From assembly GCA_947174085.1 (NCBI GenBank), contig CAMWHN010000107.1, positions 1 to 7,237 of the forward strand: a stretch of 7,237 nt of DNA, given 5' to 3'. Position numbers and translations under genes: made by a program. Positions within the stretch are counted from its first letter, which is position 1. Each line of letters starts with the position of its first letter. This document shows, in pieces, positions 1 to 6,198 of this stretch. The notes beneath the pieces were generated by a model. That model saw only the letters and a program-made list of their open reading frames with translations. It ran no database searches and was not told the DNA's origin. Origin of the DNA: an uncultured Ruminococcus sp. (GTDB lineage Bacteria; Bacillota; Clostridia; Oscillospirales; Ruminococcaceae).

Positions 1-30
1 AATTAATATTCTCAAGGAATTAAAAAATTA

Positions 31-315
31 ATGTATTATTTATAACTAAAATCAACAAGTAATATTAATAATTCTAATGTAGATGATTTTATTTTATCCA
101 CAATTTCAGAAGATTTTTTTATTGATTATTATGAATTGGAATCTTTAGAAGAATTGGCAGAACATAAATTAATACTTGCGGAAATTGACCGCATTTGGCA
201 GGATTATAAATATATTCAAAATTGTACTAGCGAACAGCTCCAGAAACAAGCAGAATTTTATCGCAAATTAAATGTGCAAGCAATTCCAGAAGATTGGCAT
301 TTTCAGGAGTTATAA
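31..315 (+). pseudogene. Small decayed or start-less hypothetical gene
   Basis: An open frame runs from 46 to a TAA at 313-315 and encodes about 89 residues with a protein-like composition: acidic and aromatic, rich in Glu, Leu and Gln, with a helical-looking middle (ELESLEELAEHKLILAEIDR) and the C-terminus IPEDWHFQEL. It has no in-frame ATG. The only good-looking initiation signal is ATG at 31, with AAGGAA at 14-19 about 11 bases upstream. That ATG is in the same frame, but a TAA at 43-45 stops it after four codons. The simplest reading is a small gene of about 94 codons broken by a nonsense change; a rare ATT or TTG start without a ribosome site is the alternative. I do not recognise the family. 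It ends 37 bases before speE, so it could once have been the preceding gene of the operon. It does not resemble the C-terminus of speA or speD. Confidence 0.4.
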
Positions 316-336
316 AAAATAAATATAAAAAACTAA

Positions 337-344
337 AAAGGAGG
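337..344 (+). promoter_or_regulatory. Strong Shine-Dalgarno of speE, fixing a TTG start
   Basis: AAAGGAGG lies 8 bases before TTG at 353-355. This near-perfect anti-16S match at ideal spacing selects the TTG start over the in-frame ATG codons further in (M8 at 374 and M15 at 395), neither of which has a ribosome site. Confidence 0.85.
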
Positions 345-352
345 CTGAACAA

Positions 353-1216
353 TTGGATTTTTGGTTTTCTGAAATGCATACCCATAATGTCAAAATGTCG
401 ATTCGTGTAGAAAAACAATTATTTTCCGGTGAGAGTGATTTCCAAAGAATTGATGTATTTGAATCAGAAGAATTTGGTAGATTTTTAACTTCTGATGGCA
501 GTGTGATTTTTTCTGAAAAAGATGAATTTACTTATGATGAAATGGTAGTTCATGTGCCTATGGCAGTACACCCTAATGTTAAAAAAGTACTTGTTATCGG
601 TGGTGGTGACGGTGGTGTTGCAAGAGAATTGTCTTATTATGACGAAATCGAAGAAATTGATGTCGTTGAACCAGATGAATTATTTGTTAAAGTATGTCAG
701 GAATTTTTCCCAGATAATGCCAGAGGATTAGACGACCCTCGTGTAAAAGTTTATTATCGTGACGGCTTGCGTTTTCTGCGTGGTAAGCAAAATGAATATG
801 ATTTAATTATTAACGACAGCACAGACCCCTTAGGACATACGGCAGGATTATTCACAAAGGAATTTTATGGGAGCTGTTATAAAGCTCTGAAAGAAGATGG
901 CATTATGGTATATCAGCATGGCAGTCCATTTTTTGACGAAGATGAAGAAACATGCCGTGCCATGCATAGAAAAGCTTATAAAAGCTTTCCTATTAGCAGA
1001 GTATATCAAGCACATATTCCAACTTGTCCGTCAGGTTACTGGTTGTTTGGCTTTGCGTCTAAAAAATATCACCCTTTGCATGACTTGAATGTGCAACGCT
1101 GGAAAGCTAGAAAATTAAAAACATGGTATTATACAACAAATTTGCATATGGGAGCGTTTATGATTCCTAAATATGTAGAAGACTTGCTTGAAGAAGAAGA
1201 ACATAAAAATAAATAA
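353..1216 (+). CDS. speE: Spermidine synthase-like aminopropyltransferase (SpeE), variant active site
   Basis: Cytosolic enzyme of the spermidine synthase family, which transfers an aminopropyl group from decarboxylated AdoMet to putrescine. The 287 residues match the usual family length. A small N-terminal beta domain (about 1-70, with Q31 in FQRIDVFES) is followed by a Rossmann methyltransferase-like domain with GGGDGG at 83-88, E106 in VVEPDE, DG at 137-138, and the catalytic Asp region NDSTDPLG at 154-161 (D155 the likely base, D158). The tail has PTCPSGYW, like the family PTYPSG motif. Two ligand positions differ from the canonical enzyme. The YHEM motif is YDEM (residues 61-64, His replaced by Asp62), and the DPxGP stretch is DPLGH (Pro replaced by His162). 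The family assignment is firm. The exact amine acceptor or aminopropyl donor is therefore uncertain. First gene of the polyamine cluster; 31 bases separate it from the HTH gene. Confidence 0.93.
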   Translation: MDFWFSEMHTHNVKMSIRVEKQLFSGESDFQRIDVFESEEFGRFLTSDGSVIFSEKDEFTYDEMVVHVPMAVHPNVKKVLVIGGGDGGVARELSYYDEIEEIDVVEPDELFVKVCQEFFPDNARGLDDPRVKVYYRDGLRFLRGKQNEYDLIINDSTDPLGHTAGLFTKEFYGSCYKALKEDGIMVYQHGSPFFDEDEETCRAMHRKAYKSFPISRVYQAHIPTCPSGYWLFGFASKKYHPLHDLNVQRWKARKLKTWYYTTNLHMGAFMIPKYVEDLLEEEEHKNK

Positions 1217-1242
1217 TATATAATTATTATAATTATCAAGTT

Positions 1243-1250
1243 AGGAAGTG
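1243..1250 (+). promoter_or_regulatory. Shine-Dalgarno abutting or overlapping the GTG start of the triple-HTH gene
   Basis: AGGAAG runs directly into the GTG codon at 1248, leaving almost no spacer. An in-frame TAG at 1242-1244 rules out a start further upstream. The remaining in-frame candidates are ATT at 1257, 1260 or 1263. ATG at 1252 is out of frame and ends after 14 codons. Initiation is therefore probably weak or noncanonical. Confidence 0.4.
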
Positions 1251-1757
1251 AATGTTATTATTATTTATAAGCCAAAAAAATTTGCTGAAATGTTAGGTGT
1301 TTCAGTAAAGACATTACAACGTTGGGATAAAAGCGGTATATTAACAGCATACCGTACAACGAAAAACAGGCGATATTATACAGACGAGCATTATGCAGAG
1401 TATCTTGGAATTGAGAATGTGAAAGAGATTAATCATTATACACAAAAAGATTTTGCAAAAATGCTGGGTATTTCAGTAAAGACATTAGAACATTGGGACA
1501 AAAACGGTGTACTAAAAGCATACCGGACAAAAAATAATAAAAGATATTATACAGATAAGCATTATGCAGAGTTTATCGGAACAGAAAAATTGCATAATAT
1601 CAGCATTTACAAACCGAAAGATTTTGCAAAAATGCTAGGTGTTTCAGTAAAGACATTACAATATTGGGATAATGAGGGCATACTGAAAGCATGGCGTACA
1701 CCGAAAAATAAAAGATATTATACAGACAAGCATTATGAAGAATATATAGAGACATAA
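1248..1757 (+). CDS. Triple tandem MerR/IS607-type helix-turn-helix protein
   Basis: A 169-residue protein made almost entirely of three copies of one 57-residue unit, starting at Y7, Y64 and Y121; the last is 49 residues long. Each unit reads as a MerR-like winged HTH: YKPKxFAKMLGVSVKTLQ, then WDxxGxLKAYRT and NKRYYTDKHYxE(Y/F). This is the pattern of the N-terminal DNA-binding domain of IS607-type serine recombinases (TnpA). No recombinase catalytic domain, effector domain or coiled coil follows. By hand count the units share 32 to 35 of 49 residues. The likely role is binding DNA at repeated or extended sites, perhaps as a regulator of the surrounding polyamine genes; that role is inference. 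The start is doubtful: GTG at 1248 overlaps the only purine-rich site (AGGA, 1243-1246), while ATT at 1257 would have proper spacing. YKPK is conserved in units 1 and 3, which supports this frame from the first copy on. It interrupts the speE-dehydrogenase order in the same orientation, with no flanking mobile-element ends seen. Confidence 0.85.
   Translation: MNVIIIYKPKKFAEMLGVSVKTLQRWDKSGILTAYRTTKNRRYYTDEHYAEYLGIENVKEINHYTQKDFAKMLGISVKTLEHWDKNGVLKAYRTKNNKRYYTDKHYAEFIGTEKLHNISIYKPKDFAKMLGVSVKTLQYWDNEGILKAWRTPKNKRYYTDKHYEEYIET
1266..1757 (+). repeat. Three in-frame direct repeats, period 171 bp
   Basis: Units begin at 1266, 1437 and 1608, exactly 171 bases (57 codons) apart. They share the identical 17-mer TTTCAGTAAAGACATTA at 1300-1316, 1471-1487 and 1642-1658, and a second conserved block around GATATTATACAGA near each unit's wing region. 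The third unit is shortened at its end by the stop codon. The exact period and retained nucleotide identity point to tandem duplication within the gene rather than convergence. Confidence 0.95.
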
Positions 1758-1798
1758 AAAACAAAATCAAAAAATAATTTGAAAGGATAAAAATTATT

Positions 1799-3052
1799 AT
1801 GAAATTATTAGTAATTGGCTGTGGTGGAGTTGCGACTGTTGCAATTCACAAATGTTGTCAGAATCCTGTATTTACAGAAATTTGCATTGCAAGCAGAACA
1901 GTATCTAAATGTGAAGCTTTAGCTGAAAAACTCGCATCTAAAACAAACGCAAAATTAACTACTGCGACTGTAAATGCAGATAGTTTAGATTCTCTTGTTG
2001 CACTCATGAAAGAATTTCAGCCACATACAGTTCTGAATGTCGCTTTGCCTTATCAAGATTTAACAATTATGGACGCTTGTTTAGAATGTCATGCAAATTA
2101 TGTTGACACGGCTAATTATGAAGCCGAAGATACAGATAATCCAGAATGGCGGGCTATTTATGAAAAACGTTGTCAAGAAAAAGGTTTTACAGCATATTTT
2201 GATTATTCATGGCAATGGGCTTATCAGGAAAAATTTAAACAAGCTGGTTTGACGGCTTTATTAGGCACAGGCTTTGACCCCGGAGTAACAAGTGTATTTA
2301 CAGCTTATGCATTAAAGCATTATTTTGATGAAATTCATGAAATTGATATTTTAGACTGTAACGGCGGTGACCATGGCTATCCGTTTGCAACGAATTTTAA
2401 CCCTGAAATTAATTTGCGTGAAGTGTCTGCAAATGGTTCTTATTGGGAAAATGGGCATTGGGTAGAAACAAAACCGATGGAAATTAAGCGTGAATATAAT
2501 TTTGCAGGTGTAGGACAAAAAGACATGTATTTATTACATCATGAAGAAATTGAATCCCTTGCAAAAAATATTCCAAATATTAAACGCATTCGATTTTTTA
2601 TGACATTCGGGCAGAGCTATTTAACACACATGAATTGCTTGCAAAATGTCGGCATGTTAGATACAACGCCTGTTTTATTTGAAGGTCATGAAATTGTACC
2701 GATTAAATTTTTGAAAGCTCTTTTGCCAGACCCTGCTTCTTTAGGTGCAAGAACTGTTGGCAAGACAAATATTGGTTGTATTTTCAAAGGCATTAAAAAC
2801 GGCAAAGAAAAGCATATTTATATTTATAATATTTGCGACCATCAGGAAGCTTACAAAGAAACCGGATTACAAGCTGTTTCTTATACAACAGGTGTGCCGG
2901 CTATGATTGGAACGGCTTTAGTTGCCTCTGGTGTTTGGAGTGGCGCAGGTGTATTTAATGTAGAAGAATTTGACCCAGACCCTTATATGAATATGTTAAA
3001 TCAATATGGCTTGCCATGGGTGGTAGACGAAAATCCTGTACTGGTGGATTAA
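1799..3052 (+). CDS. Carboxy(nor)spermidine dehydrogenase (saccharopine dehydrogenase family)
   Basis: Predicted cytosolic NADPH-dependent enzyme that condenses aspartate beta-semialdehyde with a diamine (putrescine, or 1,3-diaminopropane in the nor- route) and reduces the imine to carboxyspermidine. The 417 residues fit the family. The N-terminus has the Rossmann nucleotide loop GCGGVATVAIHKC (residues 7-19), followed by SRT at 32-34, where the NADPH phosphate is usually met. ALPYQDL and NYVDTANYE follow, as in saccharopine dehydrogenase-like proteins, then LLGTGFDPGVTSVF at about 154-167, a hallmark of this branch. The ATG at 1799 has AAAGGA 11 bases upstream. The next gene, nspC, begins 1 base after the stop; this partnership is what separates it from true lysine-pathway saccharopine dehydrogenases. 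Agmatine as the amine substrate, giving carboxyaminopropylagmatine, is a known alternative in this family and cannot be excluded from sequence. Confidence 0.9.
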   Translation: MKLLVIGCGGVATVAIHKCCQNPVFTEICIASRTVSKCEALAEKLASKTNAKLTTATVNADSLDSLVALMKEFQPHTVLNVALPYQDLTIMDACLECHANYVDTANYEAEDTDNPEWRAIYEKRCQEKGFTAYFDYSWQWAYQEKFKQAGLTALLGTGFDPGVTSVFTAYALKHYFDEIHEIDILDCNGGDHGYPFATNFNPEINLREVSANGSYWENGHWVETKPMEIKREYNFAGVGQKDMYLLHHEEIESLAKNIPNIKRIRFFMTFGQSYLTHMNCLQNVGMLDTTPVLFEGHEIVPIKFLKALLPDPASLGARTVGKTNIGCIFKGIKNGKEKHIYIYNICDHQEAYKETGLQAVSYTTGVPAMIGTALVASGVWSGAGVFNVEEFDPDPYMNMLNQYGLPWVVDENPVLVD

Positions 3053-3053
3053 T

Positions 3054-4205
3054 ATGCAGACTAATCAAGAAATTGCAAAAAAGCTTGTTACACATACGCC
3101 GGCTTATGTGCTTGATGAAGAAAAATTATTGCAGAATTTAGAAATTTTAAAAAATATTCAAGAAAAATCCGGCTGTAAAATTTTATTAGCACAGAAAGCA
3201 TTTTCTATGTTTTCTGTGTATCCTATCATAGAAAATTATCTTGCCGGAACGACTGCCAGTGGCTTATATGAAGCTAAATTAGCAAAAGAATATTTTTCCG
3301 GTGAAGTGCATGTATTTTCACCGGCATATAAACCCCAAGATATACAGGAATTAATAATTATTGCTGATGATATTATTTTTAATTCTCTAAACCAGTTAGA
3401 AAAATATGGCAATCTTTGCCGACAAGCAGGGAAAAGCATTGGCTTGCGAATTAATCCAGAATGTTCTACACAAGAAACGGCAATTTATGACCCTTGCGCT
3501 TCTGGTTCAAGATTAGGTGTCACAAGTGATATATTAAATAAATTAAATTATTTTCCAGATATTGACGGACTGCATTTTCATACGCTTTGTGAACAGAATG
3601 CTGATGCGTTAGAATATACACTCAAAGCCGTAGAAGAAAAATTTGAAAAATATTTATATCAATGCAAATGGGTTAATTTCGGTGGCGGACATCATATTAC
3701 AAGACCAGATTATAATAGAAATTTATTAATAAAATTAATTAAAAATTTTTCTGAAAAATATCAAGTACAAGTGTATTTAGAACCGGGCGAAGCAATTGCT
3801 TTAAATGCTGGGTATTTAATCACAGAAATATTAGATATTACTGAAAATCAAGGCATAAAAACATTAATTTTAGATGCGTCTGCTAGTTGTCATATGCCTG
3901 ATGTTTTGGAAATGCCTTATAGACCGCCGTTATTTGAAGCCGATTATCCAGATAAGAAAAATTATAATTACAGATTATCTTCTTGCACCTGTTTAGCAGG
4001 CGATATTATTGGTGATTATAGCTTTGATAAAATATTAGCTATCGGCGATAGACTTTGTTTTGAAGATATGATGATTTATTCTATGGTGAAAAATAATACG
4101 TTTAATGGTATGCCTTTGCCAGATATTAGTATTTTACATGCAGATAAAAATTATGAAGTGATTAAAAAATTTAGTTATCAGGATTTCAAGGAGCGTTTAT
4201 CATGA
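3054..4205 (+). CDS. nspC: Carboxy(nor)spermidine decarboxylase
   Basis: PLP-dependent decarboxylase of the alanine racemase-like fold III group. It removes the carboxyl group of carboxyspermidine or carboxynorspermidine to give spermidine or norspermidine. Visible features over 383 residues: the PLP lysine K48 in LLAQKAF; the barrel motif LHFHTLCEQ (173-181, H176); the phosphate-binding glycine stretch VNFGGGHH (207-214); EPGEA (243-247); DASASCHMPDVLEMPYRP (274-291); the Cys-x-x-x-Asp motif CLAGD (C313, D317), equivalent to the second-subunit catalytic cysteine; and the signature GDRLCFEDMMIYSMVKNNTF (331-350) near the end. GGTGGA at 3043-3048, within the preceding gene, serves as ribosome site. 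Its stop overlaps the aguA start (ATGA, 4202-4205), which suggests translational coupling. Length and motifs are intact, so it should be active. Confidence 0.95.
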   Translation: MQTNQEIAKKLVTHTPAYVLDEEKLLQNLEILKNIQEKSGCKILLAQKAFSMFSVYPIIENYLAGTTASGLYEAKLAKEYFSGEVHVFSPAYKPQDIQELIIIADDIIFNSLNQLEKYGNLCRQAGKSIGLRINPECSTQETAIYDPCASGSRLGVTSDILNKLNYFPDIDGLHFHTLCEQNADALEYTLKAVEEKFEKYLYQCKWVNFGGGHHITRPDYNRNLLIKLIKNFSEKYQVQVYLEPGEAIALNAGYLITEILDITENQGIKTLILDASASCHMPDVLEMPYRPPLFEADYPDKKNYNYRLSSCTCLAGDIIGDYSFDKILAIGDRLCFEDMMIYSMVKNNTFNGMPLPDISILHADKNYEVIKKFSYQDFKERLS

Positions 4206-5305
4206 CAACACCAAAGCAAGATAATTTTTATATGCCAGCAGAATTTGAATTACATGATGCTAGTATTATGATTTTTCCGGAACGCTCTGGTTCATGGAAT
4301 TATAACGCAAAACCGGCTCTAAAAAGCTTTTTAGAAATTTTTAAAGCCATTACAAAAAGCGAATTATTATATTTAATTGCAAGTAAACAAAAATATACAG
4401 AAGCAGAAAATTTTATCAAAAAAAATCAGCTCCAGAATATTAAATTACTAGAAATCGCTCAAAATGACGCTTGGGCAAGAGATACAGCTCCAACTTTTGT
4501 AAAAAATTCTCAAACCGGTGAAGTGAGGGGCATTGATTGGCAATTTAATGCTTGGGGTGGAACTTATGACGGCTTATATCAAAATTGGCAAGATGATAAT
4601 GAACTTGCTAAAAAATTTTGTTCTGCAACAGGTTATGATTATTATAATGCACAGCATTTTGTGTTAGAAGGCGGTTCGATTCATAGCAATGGACAAGGCA
4701 TTATTTTAGTTACAGAAGCTTGTTTATTAAGTCAGGGCAGAAATCCGAATTTTAATAAACAGCAAATTACAGAAATGCTTTGTGAATATTTAGGCGCAAA
4801 GAAAATTATCTGGTTGCCAAGAGGTATTTACAATGACGAAACAAATGAACATGTAGATAATATTTGTGCGTTTCTGAATCCGGAAGAAGTTGTTTTAGCA
4901 TGGACAGATAATCAAAATGACCCGCAATATCAATTATCAAAAGCTTGTTTAGAAGTCTTAGAACAAGAAAATTTAAAAATTCATAAATTGCCAATTCCGG
5001 AAAATCCGATTTGTATTACAGAACATGATTTACAAGGCTATGTATTTGAAGAAGGCGAGGACAGGCGAGAAGTTGGCGAACGCTTAGCAGGGTCTTATGT
5101 GAATTTTTATTTTACAAATCAAGTCGTATTATTGCCACAGTTTGAGAATAATAATCAAAAATCTGATACAGTTGCTTTTGAACTCATGCAAAAATTATGT
5201 CCAGATAGAAAAATTATTCCCATTCCGGCAAGAGAATTATTACTCGGCGGTGGAAATATTCACTGTCTTACACAACAAATTCCAAAAGGAGATAAAAAAT
5301 TATGA
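4202..5305 (+). CDS. aguA: Agmatine deiminase
   Basis: Cytosolic agmatine iminohydrolase of the peptidyl-arginine deiminase-like fold; it hydrolyses agmatine to N-carbamoylputrescine and ammonia. The 367 residues are the usual length. Motifs in order: ELHDASIMIFPERSGSW (16-32), NDAWARDTAPTFV (88-100), DWQFNAWGG (112-120), LEGGSIH (155-161), NEHVDN (215-220) with the catalytic His217, and GGGNIHC (349-355) with the nucleophile Cys355. The position before His217 is Glu, where the family normally has Gly (NGHVDN or DGHVDN); this could result from one GGA to GAA change. AAGGAG at 4188-4193 is 8 bases before the ATG, inside the end of nspC, and the genes overlap by 4 bases. Having aguB directly downstream marks this as the biosynthetic, hydrolytic route rather than the carbamoyltransferase-based fermentative one. 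Confidence 0.95.
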   Translation: MTTPKQDNFYMPAEFELHDASIMIFPERSGSWNYNAKPALKSFLEIFKAITKSELLYLIASKQKYTEAENFIKKNQLQNIKLLEIAQNDAWARDTAPTFVKNSQTGEVRGIDWQFNAWGGTYDGLYQNWQDDNELAKKFCSATGYDYYNAQHFVLEGGSIHSNGQGIILVTEACLLSQGRNPNFNKQQITEMLCEYLGAKKIIWLPRGIYNDETNEHVDNICAFLNPEEVVLAWTDNQNDPQYQLSKACLEVLEQENLKIHKLPIPENPICITEHDLQGYVFEEGEDRREVGERLAGSYVNFYFTNQVVLLPQFENNNQKSDTVAFELMQKLCPDRKIIPIPARELLLGGGNIHCLTQQIPKGDKKL

Positions 5306-6171
5306 TAGTTTCTGCAATTCAAATGCAATGTTCTAAAAATCCAGACGAAAATATTGCCAATGCAGAAAAATTAGTCCGTGAGGCTAGTAAACAACAGGCT
5401 AATCTTGTCGTATTACCAGAATTATTTGAACGGCAATATTTTTGTCAAGAAAGAAAATATGATTATTATCAATTCGCAACGCCTGTCTATGAAAATAAAG
5501 CTGTTCTGCATTTTTCAAAAATCTGCAAAGAATTAAAATTAGTTATGCCAATTAGCTTTTACGAAAAAGACCAGAATAGATTATTTAATTCTATTGCAAT
5601 GATTAATTCTGATGGTAATTTATTAGGTGTTTACCGGAAAACACATATTCCAGATGACCATTTTTATCAGGAAAAATTTTATTTTACTGCTGGTGATACA
5701 GGTTTTAAAATCTGGGATACTGCTTATGGCAAAATTGGTGTTGGTATCTGTTGGGATCAATGGTTTCCAGAAACAGCAAGAGCTATGACTTTACAGGGCG
5801 CACAAGTTTTATGCTATCCAACAGCGATTGGTTCAGAGCCAATTTTAAACTGTGATAGTATGCCACACTGGCGAAGATGTATGCAAGGACATTCCGCTTC
5901 TAATATTATACCAGTGATTGCTTCTAATCGCTATGGATTAGAATCTGTAACCCCCTGTGAAGAAAATGCAAAGCAAGAATCTAGTTTATTATTTTACGGT
6001 TCTTCATTTATTACAGACGAAACAGGAGAAATTTTACAACAGGCTGACCGGCAAGGCGATGCTGTATTAACACAAGAATTTGATTTGCAAAAAATTGACA
6101 AAGCTCGTTTAGAATGGGGATTATTCCGTGACAGACGTCCGGAATGCTATAAAATTTTAACAGAGCAGTAA
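5302..6171 (+). CDS. aguB: N-carbamoylputrescine amidase
   Basis: Nitrilase-superfamily carbon-nitrogen hydrolase that converts N-carbamoylputrescine to putrescine, CO2 and ammonia. The 289 residues are full length for the family. The catalytic triad is visible: Glu40 in VVLPELF, Lys113 in YRKTHIPDD, and Cys150 in GVGICWDQWFPE. The ELFERQYFCQ stretch after Glu40 and the HWRRCMQGHSASN segment are typical of the AguB branch rather than of general nitrilases. The start overlaps the aguA stop (ATGA, 5302-5305). AAAAGGAG at 5284-5291 is its ribosome site, lying in the last codons of aguA. Together with aguA it supplies putrescine for the dehydrogenase and NspC upstream. Nothing abnormal is seen in the coding sequence. 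Confidence 0.95.
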   Translation: MIVSAIQMQCSKNPDENIANAEKLVREASKQQANLVVLPELFERQYFCQERKYDYYQFATPVYENKAVLHFSKICKELKLVMPISFYEKDQNRLFNSIAMINSDGNLLGVYRKTHIPDDHFYQEKFYFTAGDTGFKIWDTAYGKIGVGICWDQWFPETARAMTLQGAQVLCYPTAIGSEPILNCDSMPHWRRCMQGHSASNIIPVIASNRYGLESVTPCEENAKQESSLLFYGSSFITDETGEILQQADRQGDAVLTQEFDLQKIDKARLEWGLFRDRRPECYKILTEQ

Positions 6172-6198
6172 ATTTTATGATATAACAGGAGCTGAAAA

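Noticed and set aside
2..31. Ten open codons ending in TAA that could be the tail of an upstream gene
   Set aside because: Too short to separate from chance in such AT-rich sequence, and it overlaps the candidate ATG at 31.
2..69. Inverted repeat ATTAATATT (2-10) with AATATTAAT (61-69)
   Set aside because: Arms are purely A/T and short; expected by chance at this base composition, and no element boundaries are seen around it.
185..210. TTGACC and TATAAA, a possible promoter for speE
   Set aside because: The spacer is only 14 bases and both boxes lie in the coding-like frame; too weak to call without transcript data.
1219..1237. Two TATAAT boxes and an A/T dyad before the triple-HTH gene
   Set aside because: No -35-like element at proper distance, and no G/C stem or T-run that would make it a terminator; consistent with AT-rich spacer.
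1252..1296. ATG at 1252 with a -1 frameshift as the main route to the HTH protein
   Set aside because: It would replace the conserved YKPK residues of the first repeat unit, which argues that the straight frame is the coding one; kept only as a note in the start-site finding.
6147..6178. TAAAATTT/AAATTTTA dyad across the aguB stop as a terminator
   Set aside because: The stem has only A-T pairs and is not followed by a T tract; the next gene starts 27 bases downstream.
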